64,000 nucleotides of DNA from Bradyrhizobium genosp. L (lineage in GTDB: Bacteria; Pseudomonadota; Alphaproteobacteria; Rhizobiales; Xanthobacteraceae), in contig NZ_CP061378.1 of assembly GCF_015624485.1 (NCBI RefSeq), positions 1,984,001-2,048,000 of the forward strand. Reading direction: 5' to 3'. A model generated the notes under the pieces. The model was not told where the DNA came from and did no database searches. It saw only the letters and a program-made list of their open reading frames with translations. The first letter of the stretch is position 1. Each line of letters begins with the position of its first letter. This document shows, one piece after another, positions 7,473 to 15,498 of this stretch. Both the position numbers and the translations under genes were made by a program.

Positions 7473-8576
7473 ATGTATGTAGCCGTCAAGGGAGGCGAAC
7501 GCGCCATCGAGAACGCCCACCGCCTGCTCGCGCATGAGCGGCGCGGCGACCGCGACGTGGCCGAGGTGACGCTGGCGCAGATTTCCGAGCAACTCTCGCT
7601 CGGTGTCGATCGCGTCATGACCGAGGGCTCGCTGTACGACCGCGAGCTTGCGGCGCTCGCGATCAAGCAGGCGCGCGGCGACATGATCGAGGCGATCTTC
7701 CTGGTCCGCGCCTTCCGCGCCACCCTGCCGCGGTTCGGCGCCAGCGAGCCGGTCGACACCGGCGAGATGCAGGTGCGGCGGCGCATCTCCTCGACCTTCA
7801 AGGACATTCCAGGCGGCCAGATCCTGGGGCCGACCTTCGATTACACCCATCGCCTGCTCGATCCGCAGCTCGCGGAAGGCTTTGTGCCGGACGAGCCGGC
7901 GACGGCGGCGGCACCGCAGACGCTGGCGCCGCGGGTGACCGACATCCTCGGCCGCGACGGCCTGATCGAATCCTCGCCGCAGGCCGAGCCGGACGCGCCG
8001 GTCGGCGATCTCACGCGCGAACCGCTCGGCTTTCCCGCCGACCGGGACCTGCGGCTGCAGAATCTGGCGCGCGGCGACGAGGGTTTTCTGCTCGCGCTCG
8101 GCTACTCAACACAGCGTGGCTATGGCCGCAACCATCCGTTCGCCGGCGAGATCCGCTTCGGCGAGGTCGAGGTCGAGTTCTTTGCCGAGGACGCAGGCTT
8201 TGCCGTGCCGCTTGGTTCGATCGGACTGACCGAGTGCCAGATGGTCAACCAGTTCAAGGGGTCGGCGACCGAAGCGCCGTGCTTCACCCGCGGCTACGGC
8301 CTGGCCTTCGGGCAGAGCGAGCGTAAGACCATGTCGATGGCGCTGGTCGACCGCGCGTTGCGCGCCTGCGAGCTCGACGAGGAAGTGAGGTCACCGGCAC
8401 AGGACGAGGAGTTCGTGATGTCGCACTCCGACAACGTGCAGGCGACCGGCTTCGTCGAGCATCTCAAGCTGCCGCATTATGTCGACTTCCAGTCCGAGCT
8501 CGGCCTGTTGCGCAAGCTGCGGCGGGAGTTCGCCGAAGCGAACGAGGCTCCGGACATGCAGGAGGCCGCGGAATGA
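7473..8576 (+). CDS. phnI: C-P lyase subunit PhnI (nucleosidase)
   Basis: This 367-aa subunit performs the ribosyl transfer that replaces the base of ATP with the phosphonate. PhnI alone acts as a purine nucleosidase in studied homologues. Conserved stretches are MYVAVKGGERAIENAHRLL at the N-terminus, a GYSTQRGYGRNHPFAGEIRFG segment, and FVMSHSDNVQATGFVEHLKLPHYVDFQ near the C-terminus, which carries conserved His residues. Its last bases overlap the phnJ start (ATGA), indicating coupling and matched amounts of PhnI and PhnJ. Confidence 0.95.
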   Translation: MYVAVKGGERAIENAHRLLAHERRGDRDVAEVTLAQISEQLSLGVDRVMTEGSLYDRELAALAIKQARGDMIEAIFLVRAFRATLPRFGASEPVDTGEMQVRRRISSTFKDIPGGQILGPTFDYTHRLLDPQLAEGFVPDEPATAAAPQTLAPRVTDILGRDGLIESSPQAEPDAPVGDLTREPLGFPADRDLRLQNLARGDEGFLLALGYSTQRGYGRNHPFAGEIRFGEVEVEFFAEDAGFAVPLGSIGLTECQMVNQFKGSATEAPCFTRGYGLAFGQSERKTMSMALVDRALRACELDEEVRSPAQDEEFVMSHSDNVQATGFVEHLKLPHYVDFQSELGLLRKLRREFAEANEAPDMQEAAE

Positions 8577-9457
8577 ACGCGCCGACGTACAATTTCGCCT
8601 ATCTCGACGAGCAGACCAAGCGGATGATCCGTCGCGCGATCCTGAAGGCGATCGCGATCCCCGGCTATCAGGTGCCGTTCGCCAGCCGCGAGATGCCGAT
8701 GCCCTACGGCTGGGGCACCGGCGGCGTGCAGGTGACCGCTGCGATCCTCGGCCCCGACGACGTCTTGAAGGTGATCGACCAGGGCTCCGACGACACCACC
8801 AATGCGATCTCGATCCGAAAATTCTTCGGCAAGACTGCCGGCGTCGCGACCACGACCTCGACCAATGATGCGACCGTGATCCAGACCCGGCACCGCATTC
8901 CCGAGGCCGAGCTGCACGCGGGACAAGTGCTGGTCTATCAGGTGCCGATCCCAGAGCCGCTGCGCTTCCTCGAGCCGCGCGAGACCGAGACGCGGCGCAT
9001 GCATGCGCTCGCCGAATATGGGCTGATGCATGTCAAGCTCTACGAGGACATCGCGCGCTTCGGCCATATCGCGACCGCCTACGCCTATCCGGTGAAGGTG
9101 AACGCGCGCTATGTGATGGACCCGTCGCCGACGCCGAAATTCGACAATCCGAAGATGGACAATTGCGCGGCGCTGCAGCTGTTCGGCGCCGGCCGCGAGA
9201 AGCGGATCTATGCGATCCCCCCGTACACCACGGTGGTCTCGCTTGATTTCGAGGACCATCCGTTCACGCGCTACCGCTTCGATGCGCCCTGCGCGCTGTG
9301 CGGCGCCGACAATTCCTATCTCGACGAGATCGTCACCGATGATCAGGGCGGGCGGATGTTCGTCTGCTCCGACACCGATTTCTGCGAGCAGCGCCAGGCC
9401 GCCGGCCATCACGGCACCGAGAGCGCGGCGCCGCACAAGGAGAAGGCGCATGCCTGA
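8573..9457 (+). CDS. phnJ: C-P lyase radical SAM enzyme PhnJ
   Basis: This 294-aa protein cleaves the carbon–phosphorus bond of ribose 1-phosphonate 5-phosphate, releasing the alkane and the 1,2-cyclic phosphate. It uses an unusual radical-SAM iron–sulfur cluster. The four conserved cysteines are present at C240, C243, C265 and C271, the same CX2CX21CX5C spacing as in E. coli PhnJ. Gly31 in IPGYQVPF matches the glycyl-radical Gly32 of that enzyme. All catalytic features are intact, so the pathway should be able to break C-P bonds. The start overlaps phnI by 4 bp, and the end overlaps phnK by 8 bp. Confidence 0.97.
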   Translation: MNAPTYNFAYLDEQTKRMIRRAILKAIAIPGYQVPFASREMPMPYGWGTGGVQVTAAILGPDDVLKVIDQGSDDTTNAISIRKFFGKTAGVATTTSTNDATVIQTRHRIPEAELHAGQVLVYQVPIPEPLRFLEPRETETRRMHALAEYGLMHVKLYEDIARFGHIATAYAYPVKVNARYVMDPSPTPKFDNPKMDNCAALQLFGAGREKRIYAIPPYTTVVSLDFEDHPFTRYRFDAPCALCGADNSYLDEIVTDDQGGRMFVCSDTDFCEQRQAAGHHGTESAAPHKEKAHA

Positions 9458-10247
9458 GCCGTCCCACCTCGATCACGACCAGCCGCTGCTGGTCGCCGAC
9501 GGGCTCGCCAAGAACTACGGCCAGTTGGTGGCCTGTCGCGACATCTCGTTCGCGCTCTATCCGGGCGAAGTGCTGGCGATCGTCGGCGAGTCCGGTTCGG
9601 GCAAGTCGACGCTGCTGCAGCTGCTGTCGGCGCAGCTCGCGCCGAGCGCGGGCCGCGTGTCGTATCGGATGCGCGACGGCGTGCTGCGCGATCTCGCCGA
9701 GCTCAGCGAAGCCGAGCGGCGCTTTTTGTATCGCACCGACTGGGGCTTCGTGCACCAGGATCCCGCGCAGGGGCTGCGTATGGCAGTTTCCGCCGGCGCC
9801 AATGTCGGCGAGCGGCTGATGGCGGTCGGTTGGAATCACTACGGCAAGATCCGCGATACCGCGTCGACCTGGCTCGATCGGGTCGAGATCGATGTCGGCC
9901 GCATCGATGATGCGCCAAAAACCTATTCCGGCGGCATGCGGCAGCGGCTGCAGATCGCGCGCAACCTGGTCACCGAGCCGCGGCTGGTGTTCATGGATGA
10001 GCCGACCGGTGGCCTCGACGTCTCGGTGCAGGCGCGCCTGCTCGACCTGATGCGCAATCTCGTCAGCGAGCTCGGCCTCGCCGCCATCGTCGTCACCCAC
10101 GATCTCGCCGTCGCGCGGCTGCTGTCGCATCGGGTGATGGTGATGAAGGGCGGCCGCGTCATCGAGACCGGCCTGACCGATCAGGTGCTCGACGATCCGC
10201 GCGAGCCCTATACGCAACTGCTCGTTTCCTCGATCCTTCCGCCATGA
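9450..10247 (+). CDS. phnK: C-P lyase ABC-type ATPase PhnK
   Basis: This 265-aa ABC-ATPase binds the PhnGHIJ core complex rather than a membrane permease. Walker A is GESGSGKST, the signature is YSGGMRQRLQ, and Walker B is RLVFMDEP followed by GGLDVS. It resembles dipeptide-transporter ATPases, as PhnK proteins do. The frame is open upstream to 9210, but the ATG at 9450 has AAGGAG a short distance before it and gives the family N-terminus. It overlaps phnJ and phnL by a few bases. Confidence 0.95.
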   Translation: MPEPSHLDHDQPLLVADGLAKNYGQLVACRDISFALYPGEVLAIVGESGSGKSTLLQLLSAQLAPSAGRVSYRMRDGVLRDLAELSEAERRFLYRTDWGFVHQDPAQGLRMAVSAGANVGERLMAVGWNHYGKIRDTASTWLDRVEIDVGRIDDAPKTYSGGMRQRLQIARNLVTEPRLVFMDEPTGGLDVSVQARLLDLMRNLVSELGLAAIVVTHDLAVARLLSHRVMVMKGGRVIETGLTDQVLDDPREPYTQLLVSSILPP

Positions 10248-10954
10248 GGCCGCCGATGACCGCGATGATCGAACTCGCCGACGCCCAGAAGACCTTCACC
10301 ATGCATCTGCAGGGTGGCGTCGAGCTGCCGGTGGTGCACGGCGTCTCGTTCCATGTCGAGCCGGGCGAATGCGTGGTGCTGTCGGGTCCGTCAGGCGCCG
10401 GCAAATCGTCCATTCTCAAGATGATCTTCGGTAATTACCGCTGCGACAGCGGCCGGATCGGCATCCGCCACCATGGCACGGTGATCGACCTCGCCATCGC
10501 TGAGCCGCGCCAGGTGCTGAGCGTGCGCCGCTCGACCATCGGCTATGTCAGCCAGTTCCTGCGCGCCGTGCCGCGGGTCGCGACGATCGACGTCGTCGCG
10601 GAACCGCTGATCGCGAACGGCGTCGCACGCGAGGAGGCCCGCGCACGCGCCGGCCAATTGCTGCGCCGGCTCAACATTCCGGAGCGGCTGTGGTCGCTGC
10701 CGCCCTCGACCTTCTCCGGCGGCGAGCAGCAGCGCGTCAACATCGCGCGCGGCTTCATTTCCGACCTGCCGATCCTGCTGCTGGATGAGCCGACCGCCTC
10801 GCTCGATGCGGCCAATCGCGCCGTCGTGGTCGAGCTGATCGCCGAGAAAAAGACCAAGGGCGTCGCTGTTGTCGCGATCGTCCATGACGACGAAATCCGC
10901 CATCTGATCGCCGACCGCATCGTCGACGTGACCTCGTTCGCCGCTGCCGCCTGA
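10244..10954 (+). CDS. phnL: C-P lyase ABC-type ATPase PhnL
   Basis: This 236-aa ABC-ATPase is needed with PhnG, PhnH and PhnI for forming the ribosyl triphosphate phosphonate, and recent structures place it on PhnK in the core complex. Walker A is GPSGAGKSS, the signature is FSGGEQQRVN, and Walker B is LPILLLDEP followed by ASLD. The ATG overlaps the phnK stop (ATGA); another ATG follows at 10256. phnM begins 13 bp after its end. Confidence 0.95.
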   Translation: MRPPMTAMIELADAQKTFTMHLQGGVELPVVHGVSFHVEPGECVVLSGPSGAGKSSILKMIFGNYRCDSGRIGIRHHGTVIDLAIAEPRQVLSVRRSTIGYVSQFLRAVPRVATIDVVAEPLIANGVAREEARARAGQLLRRLNIPERLWSLPPSTFSGGEQQRVNIARGFISDLPILLLDEPTASLDAANRAVVVELIAEKKTKGVAVVAIVHDDEIRHLIADRIVDVTSFAAAA

Positions 10955-10967
10955 AGGACCGTTTGAA

Positions 10968-12122
10968 ATGACCGCCAAGCAAGACACCCTCATCGGCAAC
11001 GCCCGGCTGGTTCTCGCCGATCGCGTCATCGAGCAGGGATGGGTCGCCATGTCGGGCGGCAAGATCGCCGAGTTCGGCGAGGGCAGGGCGCCCGAGGCTG
11101 ATGAAGACGCCGGCGGCGACCTGCTGATGCCCGGGCTGATCGAGCTGCATACCGACCATCTCGAGATGCACTACGTGCCGCGGCCAAAGGTGTTCTGGAA
11201 TCCGGTCGCTGCCGTGATTTCCTATGACGGGCAGCTGGCGACGTCGGGCATCACCACGGTGCTGGACTCGCTGCGGGTCTGGCGCGAGGACGGCGCCGAG
11301 GAAGTCGATGGCCGCGCCGGTGTGCTGGCGGCAGCGATCACGACGGCGCGCGAGGAGAATTTGCTGCGCGCCGATCACTTCCTGCATTTGCGCTGCGAGA
11401 TCCCGATGCCCTCCGTGGTGGAGGAAGCCAAGGAGCTGATCGGCCGCCCCGATGTGCGGCTGATGTCGCTGATGGATCACACGCCGGGGCAGCGCCAGTT
11501 TCGCGACGAGGTCAAGCTGCGCGACTACTACCGCGGCAAGAGCGGCGGCCTGACCGACGCCGAGCTCGACGTGATGTTCGCACGGCGCTTCGCCTATCAG
11601 CAGCAATACGCCGTGGCCAACACCCGCGCGATCGTCGCGCTGGCGCAACAATACGGGATTCCGTTGGCGAGCCATGATGACACCACGGACGAGAACGTGA
11701 CCGACGCAATTAACGACAAGGTCGCGGTCGCGGAATTCCCGACGACGCTGGAAGCTGCGCGCGGACTGCATGCGGCCGGCATCGACGTGCTGATGGGCGC
11801 GCCGAACGTGGTGCGCGGCGGCTCGCATTCCGGCAACATCGCGGCCGTCGATCTCGCCCAGGAGGGAATGCTCGACATCCTGTCCTCGGACTACATCCCC
11901 TCCAGCCTGTTGATGGCGGCACTGCAACTGCCGCAGCGCGTGCCGGCGATCGATCTCGCCGCCGCCGTCCGCACCGTGACGAAGACGCCGGCCGAGGCGG
12001 TCGGGCTCTCCGATCGCGGCGAGATCGCGGTCGGCAGGCGTGCCGATCTGATCCGCGTGCATGTCGCGCGCGACCTGCCGGTGGTGCGCAGCGTCTGGCG
12101 TGAGGGGAGCAGGGTTGCATGA
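10968..12122 (+). CDS. phnM: RPnTP hydrolase PhnM (canonical copy)
   Basis: Alpha-D-ribose 1-methylphosphonate 5-triphosphate diphosphatase, 384 aa, of the amidohydrolase superfamily. It cleaves diphosphate from the ribosyl triphosphate before PhnJ acts. Metal-site motifs are H61-T-D63 with E66 and H68, HLRCEI near residue 140, ASHDDTTDENV, and a final [14 protein letters not shown] with LSSDYIPSSL. It lies inside the phnGHIJKLMN operon and overlaps phnN by 4 bp, so this is the pathway copy. The relative at 1–980 has a changed active-site motif. Confidence 0.96.
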   Translation: MTAKQDTLIGNARLVLADRVIEQGWVAMSGGKIAEFGEGRAPEADEDAGGDLLMPGLIELHTDHLEMHYVPRPKVFWNPVAAVISYDGQLATSGITTVLDSLRVWREDGAEEVDGRAGVLAAAITTAREENLLRADHFLHLRCEIPMPSVVEEAKELIGRPDVRLMSLMDHTPGQRQFRDEVKLRDYYRGKSGGLTDAELDVMFARRFAYQQQYAVANTRAIVALAQQYGIPLASHDDTTDENVTDAINDKVAVAEFPTTLEAARGLHAAGIDVLMGAPNVVRGGSHSGNIAAVDLAQEGMLDILSSDYIPSSLLMAALQLPQRVPAIDLAAAVRTVTKTPAEAVGLSDRGEIAVGRRADLIRVHVARDLPVVRSVWREGSRVA

Positions 12123-12715
12123 GCGAAGCCCCCGTCGTCGCCGAGCAGGACGTCGCAGCGATCGGCCCGGGCCGCCTCGTGCTGGTGGTCGGCCCGAGCG
12201 GCGCCGGCAAGGATACGCTGCTCGGCCTCGCGAAGGCCGCCTGTGCCGACGACCGCAACATCCTGTTCGCGCGCCGCCTGATCACCCGCCAGGCTTCGGC
12301 ATCGGAAGACAACGAGGAGATCAGCGCGGAGACCTTCCAGCGCGGTATCGTCAATGGCGACTACGCCATGCACTGGGACGCTCACGGCCATCGCTATGCG
12401 CTGTCGCGGGCGATCGACGACGAGATCCGCGCCGGCCGCACCGTGATCGCGAACGTCTCGCGCACGGTCATTGCCGCGGCGCGTCGCGCCTATGCCAATG
12501 CCGTTGTGGTCTCGATCACGGCGCCGCCGGACGTGCTCGCCGCGCGGCTCGCGGCGCGGGCGCGCACCAGCGATGGCCAGCTTGGTGCAAGGCTGGCGCG
12601 GACGGTCGATGAGACGACCTCGGTGCCTGACTTCACCATCGTCAATTCCGGCACCGCCGACTATCACGCGCGGCAACTCGTCCGCGTCATCAAGGGCGAG
12701 CGCTGGGATTGCTAG
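12119..12715 (+). CDS. phnN: Ribose 1,5-bisphosphate phosphokinase PhnN
   Basis: This 198-aa P-loop kinase makes PRPP from ribose 1,5-bisphosphate, returning the ribose carrier to nucleotide metabolism. Walker A is GPSGAGKDT near residue 27, and the guanylate-kinase-like segments ARRLITRQ and GDYAMHWDAHGHRYAL follow. It overlaps phnM by 4 bp. The intermediate enzyme between PhnJ and PhnN, the cyclic phosphodiesterase PhnP, was not found in the window and may be encoded elsewhere. Confidence 0.93.
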   Translation: MSEAPVVAEQDVAAIGPGRLVLVVGPSGAGKDTLLGLAKAACADDRNILFARRLITRQASASEDNEEISAETFQRGIVNGDYAMHWDAHGHRYALSRAIDDEIRAGRTVIANVSRTVIAAARRAYANAVVVSITAPPDVLAARLAARARTSDGQLGARLARTVDETTSVPDFTIVNSGTADYHARQLVRVIKGERWDC

Positions 12716-12737
12716 CAACAGCAGGAGAACAGCACGG

Positions 12738-13349
12738 ATGTCGGTGATTGAGACGATCGAGCAGCTCGAGGCGATCTACGGTTTCCCGAACGACGCATCA
12801 ACCGTGAAGGTCGCCGACCATGTCACGCCGCTCTATCGCATCTTGATCGAGAAATCGCCGTTCGTGTCGCTGGCGACCTGCGGGCCCGAGGGGCTCGACT
12901 GCTCGCCGCGCGGCGATCTGCCCGGCTTCGTCCGGATCCATGACGCCAAGACGCTGATGATGCCGGACCGCCGCGGCAACAACCGCTGCGATTCCCTGCG
13001 CAACATCGTGCGCGATCCCCGCGTTGGGTTGCTATTCCTGATCCCGGGCTCCGGCAGCACGCTGCGCGTCAACGGCCGCGCCCACGTCTCGGCCGAGCCG
13101 GCCCTGCTGGCATCGTTCAAGATGGACGGCAAGGCGCCGCGCACGGTGATCGTGATGACGATCGAGGAGATCTATTTCCAGTGCGCTCGCGCCATCGTGC
13201 GCTCCGATCTCTGGAATCCGGACAAGCAGGTCGATCCGAGGAGCTTGCCGACGCCGGGCCAGATCCTCGCCGAGATGAGCGAGCACACCGTCGGCGGCGA
13301 AAAATACGATCGCGAATGGCCCGAGCGCGCGCGGCAGACGATGTGGTGA
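12738..13349 (+). CDS. PPOX-type flavoprotein, pyridoxamine 5'-phosphate oxidase family
   Basis: This 203-aa protein has a split-barrel FMN-binding fold of the pyridoxamine-phosphate-oxidase superfamily, of the kind in which FVSLATCGPEGLDCSPRGDLPGFVRI is followed by RRGNNRCDSLRNIV and VGLLFLIPGSG. Proteins of this subgroup act as FMN- or F420-dependent oxidoreductases with unknown substrates. The ATG at 12738 has AGGAG 10 nt upstream; the longer upstream frame overlaps phnN and is a shadow. It lies 22 bp after phnN in the same direction with no terminator between, so it is probably the last gene of the C-P lyase operon. Its role there is not known. Confidence 0.85.
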   Translation: MSVIETIEQLEAIYGFPNDASTVKVADHVTPLYRILIEKSPFVSLATCGPEGLDCSPRGDLPGFVRIHDAKTLMMPDRRGNNRCDSLRNIVRDPRVGLLFLIPGSGSTLRVNGRAHVSAEPALLASFKMDGKAPRTVIVMTIEEIYFQCARAIVRSDLWNPDKQVDPRSLPTPGQILAEMSEHTVGGEKYDREWPERARQTMW

Positions 13350-13373
13350 TGGTATTGCGCGCGTGAGCGGCGA

Positions 13374-13973
13374 TCAGTTCTTCGACTGCTCCTCGAACGC
13401 CTTCAGCGACACCGCCGCGATCTCGCGCAGCGCATCGCGGTCGATGCCGGAGGAGGCCATCACACCCATGCCGGCGGTGACCGCGGAGAGATAGCGTGCG
13501 AGCGCGGCGGGATCGGCATTGTCACCGAGATCGTGCTCGGCCTTCGCCTGCTCGAAGCGTTCGCGCAGCTGATCTTCGGTCTGGGCCCGCCGCGCCGCCA
13601 GTTCGAACGGGACGTTGGCCGAGCCGGTGCCGCAGGCGAGGCCGCCCTGGACCAGGAGGCAGCCGGGCGGGTTGGCGGGGTCGGTGTGGGCATCTGCGGT
13701 CCCCATCAAGAACCGTGTCGCCACGTCGTAAGCGGTTGGTGCGGACAGCACCTGCTCCATCCAGGCGTCGCGCCGCTCGGTGTAGCGGTCCAGCGCGGCC
13801 TTCAGCAGGCCTTCCTTGCTGCCGAAGGCGGCATAGAGGCTGGGGGGATTGATATGCATCGCCTCGGTGAGCTGCGCGATCGTCGCACCCTCATAGCCAT
13901 GGCGCCAGAACACCTCCATGGCCTGGTCCAGTGCGGCGTCCGCGTCGAAGGCGCGGGGGCGTCCCATACCCAT
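13374..13973 (-). CDS. TetR-family regulator
   Basis: This 199-aa protein has an N-terminal TetR helix-turn-helix (about residues 6–55: FDADAALDQAMEVFWRHGYEG, then TIAQLTEAMHINPPSLYAAFGSKEGL) and a C-terminal ligand domain with a CLLVQGGLACG segment seen in many efflux-linked TetR proteins. The ATG at 13973 has GGAG 7 nt before it; the frame is open further upstream but that part is intergenic DNA. It is divergent from an RND adaptor–pump operon and probably represses it. Two operator-like repeats lie between them. Confidence 0.9.
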   Translation of the reverse strand: MGMGRPRAFDADAALDQAMEVFWRHGYEGATIAQLTEAMHINPPSLYAAFGSKEGLLKAALDRYTERRDAWMEQVLSAPTAYDVATRFLMGTADAHTDPANPPGCLLVQGGLACGTGSANVPFELAARRAQTEDQLRERFEQAKAEHDLGDNADPAALARYLSAVTAGMGVMASSGIDRDALREIAAVSLKAFEEQSKN

Positions 13974-14094
13974 TTTGTTGCTCCGTAAGCCGGGTGCCGT
14001 TTCTGCGACGGGGTGTTTCCCTAGCCTATCCTGTTGTTGGACGTGATGTTTTTCGTCGACTTCCCATTTCCCCAGGAATGCGATAATAAATTCA

Positions 14095-14109
14095 TAGCAT
14101 CCGCTACAT
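14095..14109. promoter_or_regulatory. Putative TetR operator, site 1
   Basis: TAGC-N5-CTACAT. The core TAGC-ATCC-GCTA is a short palindrome. The same TAGC-N5-CTACAT pattern recurs 51 bp downstream (14146–14160). Both lie between the divergent TetR and efflux genes. Confidence 0.5.
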
Positions 14110-14143
14110 AAGCATCTTGCGGAGCGACGTCCAGCGCCACATC

Positions 14144-14160
14144 TGTAGCGAACACTACAT
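14144..14160. promoter_or_regulatory. Putative TetR operator, site 2
   Basis: TGTAG (14144–14148), a 6-nt centre, CTACA (14155–14159): a perfect 5-bp-arm palindrome that shares TAGC-N5-CTACAT with site 1. It ends 16 bp before the adaptor ATG, so a bound protein would block early transcription or the leader. Confidence 0.55.
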
Positions 14161-14175
14161 ATGTGGAGCGCGCTA

Positions 14176-15417
14176 ATGCCCTCAGTCAAGAATTCCCGTT
14201 CCGGCCGCCTCCGATCCATTGTCGGCGGTATCATTGTGCTCGGCGTCCTCGCGGTGGCCGGTTCGATCACGACCGGCCGTTATTTTTATGCGGCGCAGGC
14301 GACCGGCGCCGCCGCGGCGCCCGAGCAGGCCGTCCCCGTCACCGTTGCGGTGGTCAAGCCGCGTCCGACCACGCTGTTTGACGAGTTCTCCGGCCGGCTC
14401 GAGGCGGTCGACCGGGTCCAGCTGCGGCCGCGGGTGGCGGGCGCGATCCTGGAGACCAAATTCACCGAAGGCGCGCTCGTGAAAGCCGGCGACGTGCTGT
14501 TCAAGATCGATCCCGCGCCCTATGCCGCCGAGGTCGACCGCGCCCAGGCGCAGCTCGAAGCGGCCAAGGCTCGCGTCGTCTTCACCACCAGCGAGGTTGA
14601 GCGCGGCGCAGCCCTGGTCGGCAATAATATCGTGACCCGGCGTGATTTCGATCAGCGCGACAACGCCAATCGTGAGGCGATCGCCAACGTCAAGGCGGCC
14701 GAAGCCGCGCTGCAGACCGCAAAACTCAATCTCGACTACACCGAAGTGCGCGCCCCGGTCGATGGCCGGGTCGGCCGGATCGAGATCACCGTCGGCAATC
14801 TCGTCGCCGCCGGCACCTCGTCTCCGGTGCTGACGTCGCTGGTCTCGGTCAACCCGATCTATGCGAGCTTCGATGCGGACGAGGAGGTGGTGCTGCGCGC
14901 GCTGAACTCGATCGCAGACGCGTCCGGCAAGCGCGGCAATCTTGATCAGATCCCGGTCGAGATGACGACGTCGGGCGGCCTCCGCGCCAAGGGCCACATC
15001 CAGCTGATCGACAACCAGGTCAACGGCCAGAGCGGCACGATCCGCGTCCGCGCCGTGTTCAACAACGAGGACGGCCGGCTGATCCCCGGACAGTTCGCCC
15101 GCGTGCGCATGGGCCAGCCGAAAGAGCAGACGCTGGTCATGATCGACGAGCGCGCGGTCGGCACCGACCAGGACAAGAAGTTCGTGATGATCGTCGGCGA
15201 CGACAGCCGCGCGGTTTACCGCCCGGTGACGCTCGGCGGCGCAGTCGATGGCCTGCGCATCGTGACGGCCGGCCTGAAATCCGGCGACCGCATCGTCGTC
15301 AACGGGCTGCAGCGCGTGCGTCCCGGCGCACTTCTGAAGATGGAAGTCGCCGAGATGGGCGCGCGGGGCACACAACAGGCGGCAGCCGAAACCAAACAGA
15401 ACGTAGCGCAGCGGTAG
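14176..15417 (+). CDS. RND efflux periplasmic adaptor subunit
   Basis: This 413-aa membrane-fusion protein of the AcrA/MexA type links an inner-membrane RND pump to an outer-membrane channel. It has one N-terminal membrane anchor (about residues 14–35), a lipoyl-like domain (RPRVAGAILETKFTEGALVKAGDVLFKIDP), a short coiled-coil hairpin with AQAQLEAAKARV and a matching second helix, and then barrel domains. The ATG at 14176 is preferred over 14161 because GGAG (14165–14168) lies 7 nt before it. The pump gene follows 81 bp downstream, separated by a repeat element. TetR-type control is likely. Confidence 0.93.
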   Translation: MPSVKNSRSGRLRSIVGGIIVLGVLAVAGSITTGRYFYAAQATGAAAAPEQAVPVTVAVVKPRPTTLFDEFSGRLEAVDRVQLRPRVAGAILETKFTEGALVKAGDVLFKIDPAPYAAEVDRAQAQLEAAKARVVFTTSEVERGAALVGNNIVTRRDFDQRDNANREAIANVKAAEAALQTAKLNLDYTEVRAPVDGRVGRIEITVGNLVAAGTSSPVLTSLVSVNPIYASFDADEEVVLRALNSIADASGKRGNLDQIPVEMTTSGGLRAKGHIQLIDNQVNGQSGTIRVRAVFNNEDGRLIPGQFARVRMGQPKEQTLVMIDERAVGTDQDKKFVMIVGDDSRAVYRPVTLGGAVDGLRIVTAGLKSGDRIVVNGLQRVRPGALLKMEVAEMGARGTQQAAAETKQNVAQR

Positions 15418-15465
15418 AGCATGATCCGGAAAAGTGGAAACCGGTTTTCCGAACAGATCATGCTC
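15417..15465. repeat. Extragenic palindrome with GAGCATGATC ends
   Basis: GAGCATGATC at the left faces GATCATGCTC at the right, with an inner GGAAAA/TTTTCC pair (CCGGAAAAGTGGAAACCGG then TTTTCC). It sits between the adaptor and pump genes and starts on the last base of the adaptor stop codon. A related copy with the same ends lies at 41039–41110. This type of element is frequent in Bradyrhizobium-like genomes. Confidence 0.8.
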
Positions 15466-15498
15466 AAGTAAAGCAGCTCGCGCGCACGGGGCAAAGCC

